From contig JAZUBN010000111.1 in NCBI GenBank assembly GCA_045638565.1, forward strand, positions 1 to 7,270: DNA of 7,270 nucleotides. The letters run 5' to 3'. The position numbers were made by a program, and so were the translations under genes. This stretch comes from SIG471 sp045638565. GTDB taxonomy: Bacteria > Bacillota > Clostridia > Oscillospirales > Butyricicoccaceae. Under the pieces are notes generated by a model. The model was not told where the DNA came from and did no database searches. It saw only the letters and a program-made list of their open reading frames with translations. This document shows, one piece after another, positions 4,438 through 7,270 of this stretch (the stretch's first letter is position 1; each line of letters opens with the position of its first letter).

Positions 4438-6543
4438 ATGGCAAGACAATATCCATTAGAGCGTACTCGTAATATTGGTATTATGGCTCATATCGATGCT
4501 GGTAAGACAACAACAACTGAGCGTATCCTCTATTACACAGGTATTAACTATAAAATCGGTGATACACACGATGGTACAGCAACTATGGACTGGATGGCTC
4601 AGGAACAGGAACGTGGTATCACTATCACTTCCGCTGCTACAACATGTCACTGGACACTTGAACAGCAGACAAAGAAGAAGCCAGGTGCTCTTGAGCACCG
4701 TATCAACATCATTGATACACCAGGTCACGTAGACTTTACAGTTGAAGTTGAACGTTCACTCCGTGTTCTCGACGGCTCTGTAACAGTTTTCTGTGCTAAG
4801 GGTGGTGTTGAACCACAGTCTGAAACAGTTTGGCGTCAGGCTGACAAGTACCATGTTCCACGTATGGCTTATGTCAACAAGATGGACATCATGGGTGCTG
4901 ACTTCTTCCGTGTCGTACAGATGATGCACGACCGTTTGAAGTGTAATGCAGTTCCAATCCAGCTCCCAATCGGCGCTGAAGATACATTCAAGGGCATCAT
5001 TGACCTCGTAGAAATGAAGTCCTATATCTATAACGATAACCTCGGCAAGGACATCACAGTTGGTGAAATCCCATCTGATATGGCAGACGTTGCTGAAGAA
5101 TATCGTACAAAGCTCCTCGAAGCTGTTTCCGAATATGACGATGAAATCATGATGCTTTACCTCGAAGGTGAAGAAGTTCCTGAAGACATGGTTAAGACAG
5201 CTATCCGTAAGGCTACACTCGACGTTAAGATGATCCCAGTTGTTTGCGGTACATCTTACAGAAATAAGGGCGTTCAGAAGCTTCTCGACGCAGTTATCGA
5301 GTATATGCCATCCCCACTCGACAAGAAGGACATTGCTGGTATTGACCCAGATACAGGCGATGCAGACTCCCGTCCATCTGATGACAATGCACCATTCTCC
5401 GCATTGGCATTTAAGATCATGACAGACCCATTCGTTGGTAAGCTCTGCTTCTTCCGTGTATACTCCGGTACAATCAACGCAGGTTCCCACGTTCTCAACT
5501 CCACAAAGAGAAACCGTGAACGTCTCGGCCGTATTCTCCAGATGCACGCTAACCACCGTGAAGATATCGAAACAGTATACTCCGGTGACATCGCTGCAGC
5601 TGTAGGTCTTAAGAATACAACAACAGGTGACACACTCTGTGATGAAAAGGCTCCTATCATTCTCGAGTCCATGGAATTCCCAGAACCAGTTATCCGTGTT
5701 GCTATCGAACCAAAGACAAAGGCAGGCCAGGAAAAGATGGGTATTGCTTTGGCAAAGCTTGCTGAAGAAGACCCAACATTCAGAACTTATACAGACGAAG
5801 AAACAGGTCAGACAATCATCGCAGGTATGGGCGAACTCCACCTCGAAATTATCGTAGACCGTCTCCTTCGTGAATTTAAGGTTGAAGCTAACGTTGGTGC
5901 TCCACAGGTTGCTTATAAGGAAACAATCCGCAAGAGCGCTGACTCCGATACTAAGTACGCTCGTCAGTCCGGTGGTAAGGGCCAGTACGGTCACTGTAAG
6001 ATCACTGTTGAACCAAACGAAAGCGGCAAGGGTTACGAATTCATCAACAAGGTTGTTGGTGGTGCTATTCCAAAGGAATACATCGAACCAATCAACCAGG
6101 GTATCCAGGGTGCTATGCAGTCCGGTGTTCTCGCTGGTTACAATGTTGTTGACATCAAGGTAACACTTTACGATGGTTCCTATCATGAAGTCGACTCCTC
6201 TGAAATGGCATTTAAGATTGCTGGTTCTATGGCTCTCAAGGATGCTCTCAAGAAGGCAGATCCAGTTATTATGGAACCAATCATGCGCGTTAACGTTATC
6301 GTTCCAGAAGAATACATGGGCGACGTTATCGGCGACCTCAACTCCCGCCGTGGTCAGATCCAGGGTATGGAAGCAGTTGCTGGTGCACAGCAGATCCTTG
6401 CATTCGTTCCACTCTCCGAAATGTTCGGTTACGCAACAGATATGCGTTCCAGAACACAGGGCCGTGGTCAGTATACAATGGAACCATCCCATTATACAGA
6501 GCTTCCTAAGAACATTCAGACAAAGCTCATCGAAGGCAAGTAA
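4438..6543 (+). CDS. fusA: Elongation factor G (EF-G)
   Basis: A translational GTPase that moves tRNA-mRNA through the ribosome and, with RRF, recycles ribosomes. 701 aa, full length. GTPase motifs: G1 AHIDAGKT (17-24), G2 RGITI (59-63), G3 DTPGH (93-97, with the catalytic-type His97), G4 NKMD (147-150) and G5 around CGTS (270-273, where many EF-Gs have GSA). Domain II follows from about 317 (PFSALAFKIMTDPFVGKL), domain III has AGMGELHLE (462-470), domain IV has SGGKGQYGH (511-519) and its tip His583 in DGSYHEVDSSE, and domain V has EPIMRV and PLSEMFGYAT (658-667). The G2-G3 spacer is longer than in B. subtilis. The start is ATG 4438 with a moderate AAAGGA Shine-Dalgarno at 4424-4429. No promoter was found in the 51-bp gap before it, so it is probably co-transcribed with rpsG. 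TTA, CTA and TCA codons are absent from 4759 to 6492. Confidence 0.98.
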   Translation: MARQYPLERTRNIGIMAHIDAGKTTTTERILYYTGINYKIGDTHDGTATMDWMAQEQERGITITSAATTCHWTLEQQTKKKPGALEHRINIIDTPGHVDFTVEVERSLRVLDGSVTVFCAKGGVEPQSETVWRQADKYHVPRMAYVNKMDIMGADFFRVVQMMHDRLKCNAVPIQLPIGAEDTFKGIIDLVEMKSYIYNDNLGKDITVGEIPSDMADVAEEYRTKLLEAVSEYDDEIMMLYLEGEEVPEDMVKTAIRKATLDVKMIPVVCGTSYRNKGVQKLLDAVIEYMPSPLDKKDIAGIDPDTGDADSRPSDDNAPFSALAFKIMTDPFVGKLCFFRVYSGTINAGSHVLNSTKRNRERLGRILQMHANHREDIETVYSGDIAAAVGLKNTTTGDTLCDEKAPIILESMEFPEPVIRVAIEPKTKAGQEKMGIALAKLAEEDPTFRTYTDEETGQTIIAGMGELHLEIIVDRLLREFKVEANVGAPQVAYKETIRKSADSDTKYARQSGGKGQYGHCKITVEPNESGKGYEFINKVVGGAIPKEYIEPINQGIQGAMQSGVLAGYNVVDIKVTLYDGSYHEVDSSEMAFKIAGSMALKDALKKADPVIMEPIMRVNVIVPEEYMGDVIGDLNSRRGQIQGMEAVAGAQQILAFVPLSEMFGYATDMRSRTQGRGQYTMEPSHYTELPKNIQTKLIEGK

Positions 6544-6564
6544 TTTTTTTGAAAAATCTTCTTA

Positions 6565-6590
6565 ATTTCTATTGATTTTTTCTTAGAAAT
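6565..6590 (+). repeat. Inverted repeat around the -35 of the tuf promoter
   Basis: ATTTCTA (6565-6571) and TAGAAAT (6584-6590) are perfect 7-bp inverted arms separated by 12 bp that contain the -35 hexamer. This could be an operator or a chance match in A/T-rich DNA. A second AAAAATC/GATTTTT pair (6552-6558, 6574-6580) overlaps it. Confidence 0.3.
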
Positions 6591-6600
6591 ACAATATAAT
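6572..6600 (+). promoter_or_regulatory. Promoter for tuf in the fusA-tuf gap
   Basis: TTGATT (6572-6577), a 17-bp spacer, and a perfect TATAAT (6595-6600) predict a start near 6607 and a leader of about 52 nt. No convincing terminator separates fusA from tuf: the T-run at 6544-6550 has no stem before it. tuf is therefore probably read both from the str operon and from this internal promoter, which would allow EF-Tu to be made in excess of EF-G. Confidence 0.75.
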
Positions 6601-6618
6601 AGGATTATTGACATCCAA

Positions 6619-6640
6619 CAATAATTATTATTGATTTTTT
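6619..6640 (+). repeat. AT-rich palindrome plus T-run in the tuf leader
   Basis: CAATAAT and ATTATTG (6619-6625, 6627-6633) are a perfect inverted repeat around a single T, followed by six T's (6635-6640). As RNA it would form a 5-6 bp stem made almost only of A-U pairs, too weak for an efficient terminator. It may be a weak attenuator, a protein site, or chance. Confidence 0.3.
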
Positions 6641-6643
6641 ATC

Positions 6644-6656
6644 AGGAGGAAACCTC
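6644..6656 (+). promoter_or_regulatory. tuf ribosome binding site inside a small hairpin
   Basis: AGGAGG (6644-6649) is 9 nt before ATG 6659. Its GAGG (6646-6649) can pair with CCTC (6653-6656) across an AAA loop, so four bases of the Shine-Dalgarno could be transiently hidden. The start itself is clear from the EF-Tu N terminus. Confidence 0.6.
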
Positions 6657-6658
6657 AA

Positions 6659-7270
<612 letters not shown>

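Noticed and set aside
4756..6492. 578-codon open frame on the minus strand opposite fusA
   Set aside because: It is the same codon-bias artefact; it ends exactly at a TCA serine codon of fusA at 4756-4758.
6544..6550. Run of seven T's right after the fusA stop as a terminator
   Set aside because: I found no stable GC-containing stem immediately upstream, so it is not an intrinsic terminator.
6608..6613. Perfect TTGACA upstream of tuf as a second promoter
   Set aside because: No acceptable -10 hexamer occurs 16-18 bp downstream; the bases there read ATTGATTT. It lies at the start of the transcript from the better promoter.

Overview
The window is a stretch of conserved bacterial housekeeping DNA: the 3' part of rpoC, then a complete str-type operon segment (L7Ae-like K-turn protein, rpsL, rpsG, fusA), then the 5' part of tuf. 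All genes lie on the + strand. The order rpoC - L7Ae-like - rpsL - rpsG - fusA - tuf is the Firmicutes arrangement. The protein details point to the class Clostridia: S12 carries the Gram-positive insertion, beta' has no insertion after the trigger loop, and EF-G has a Clostridia-type G-domain. My best guess is the Ruminococcaceae/Oscillospiraceae side, inferred from remembered family sequences and not from a search. I see no mobile element, CRISPR, tRNA or rRNA.

Layout: 1-2717 is rpoC (start outside the window), closed by a strong intrinsic terminator at 2732-2767. The gap 2718-3011 holds that terminator and two tandem promoters; the second has perfect -35 and -10 hexamers, 17-bp spacing and an extended -10. 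These promoters restart transcription for the 80-aa L7Ae-like gene (3012-3254), rpsL (3313-3735), rpsG (3916-4386, GTG start) and fusA (4438-6543). The 180-bp rpsL-rpsG gap is rich in complementary segments and is the best candidate for an RNA control element; in E. coli the equivalent gap is where S7 represses its own operon. The 115-bp fusA-tuf gap carries a separate promoter for tuf, an AT-rich palindrome and a small hairpin over the tuf ribosome binding site. tuf (6659 onward) runs off the end at residue 204.

The products work together in gene expression: beta' is the catalytic subunit of RNA polymerase, S12 and S7 are 30S proteins at the decoding centre and the head, EF-G drives translocation, EF-Tu delivers aminoacyl-tRNA, and the L7Ae-like protein binds kink-turn RNA.

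The oddest observations are two Pro-to-Arg changes 12 codons apart in the otherwise nearly invariant active-centre motif of RpoC, a His-to-Arg at the start of the bridge helix, the foldable rpsL-rpsG gap, and extreme codon selection in the large genes, from which the L7Ae-like gene departs. I found no wholly new system.
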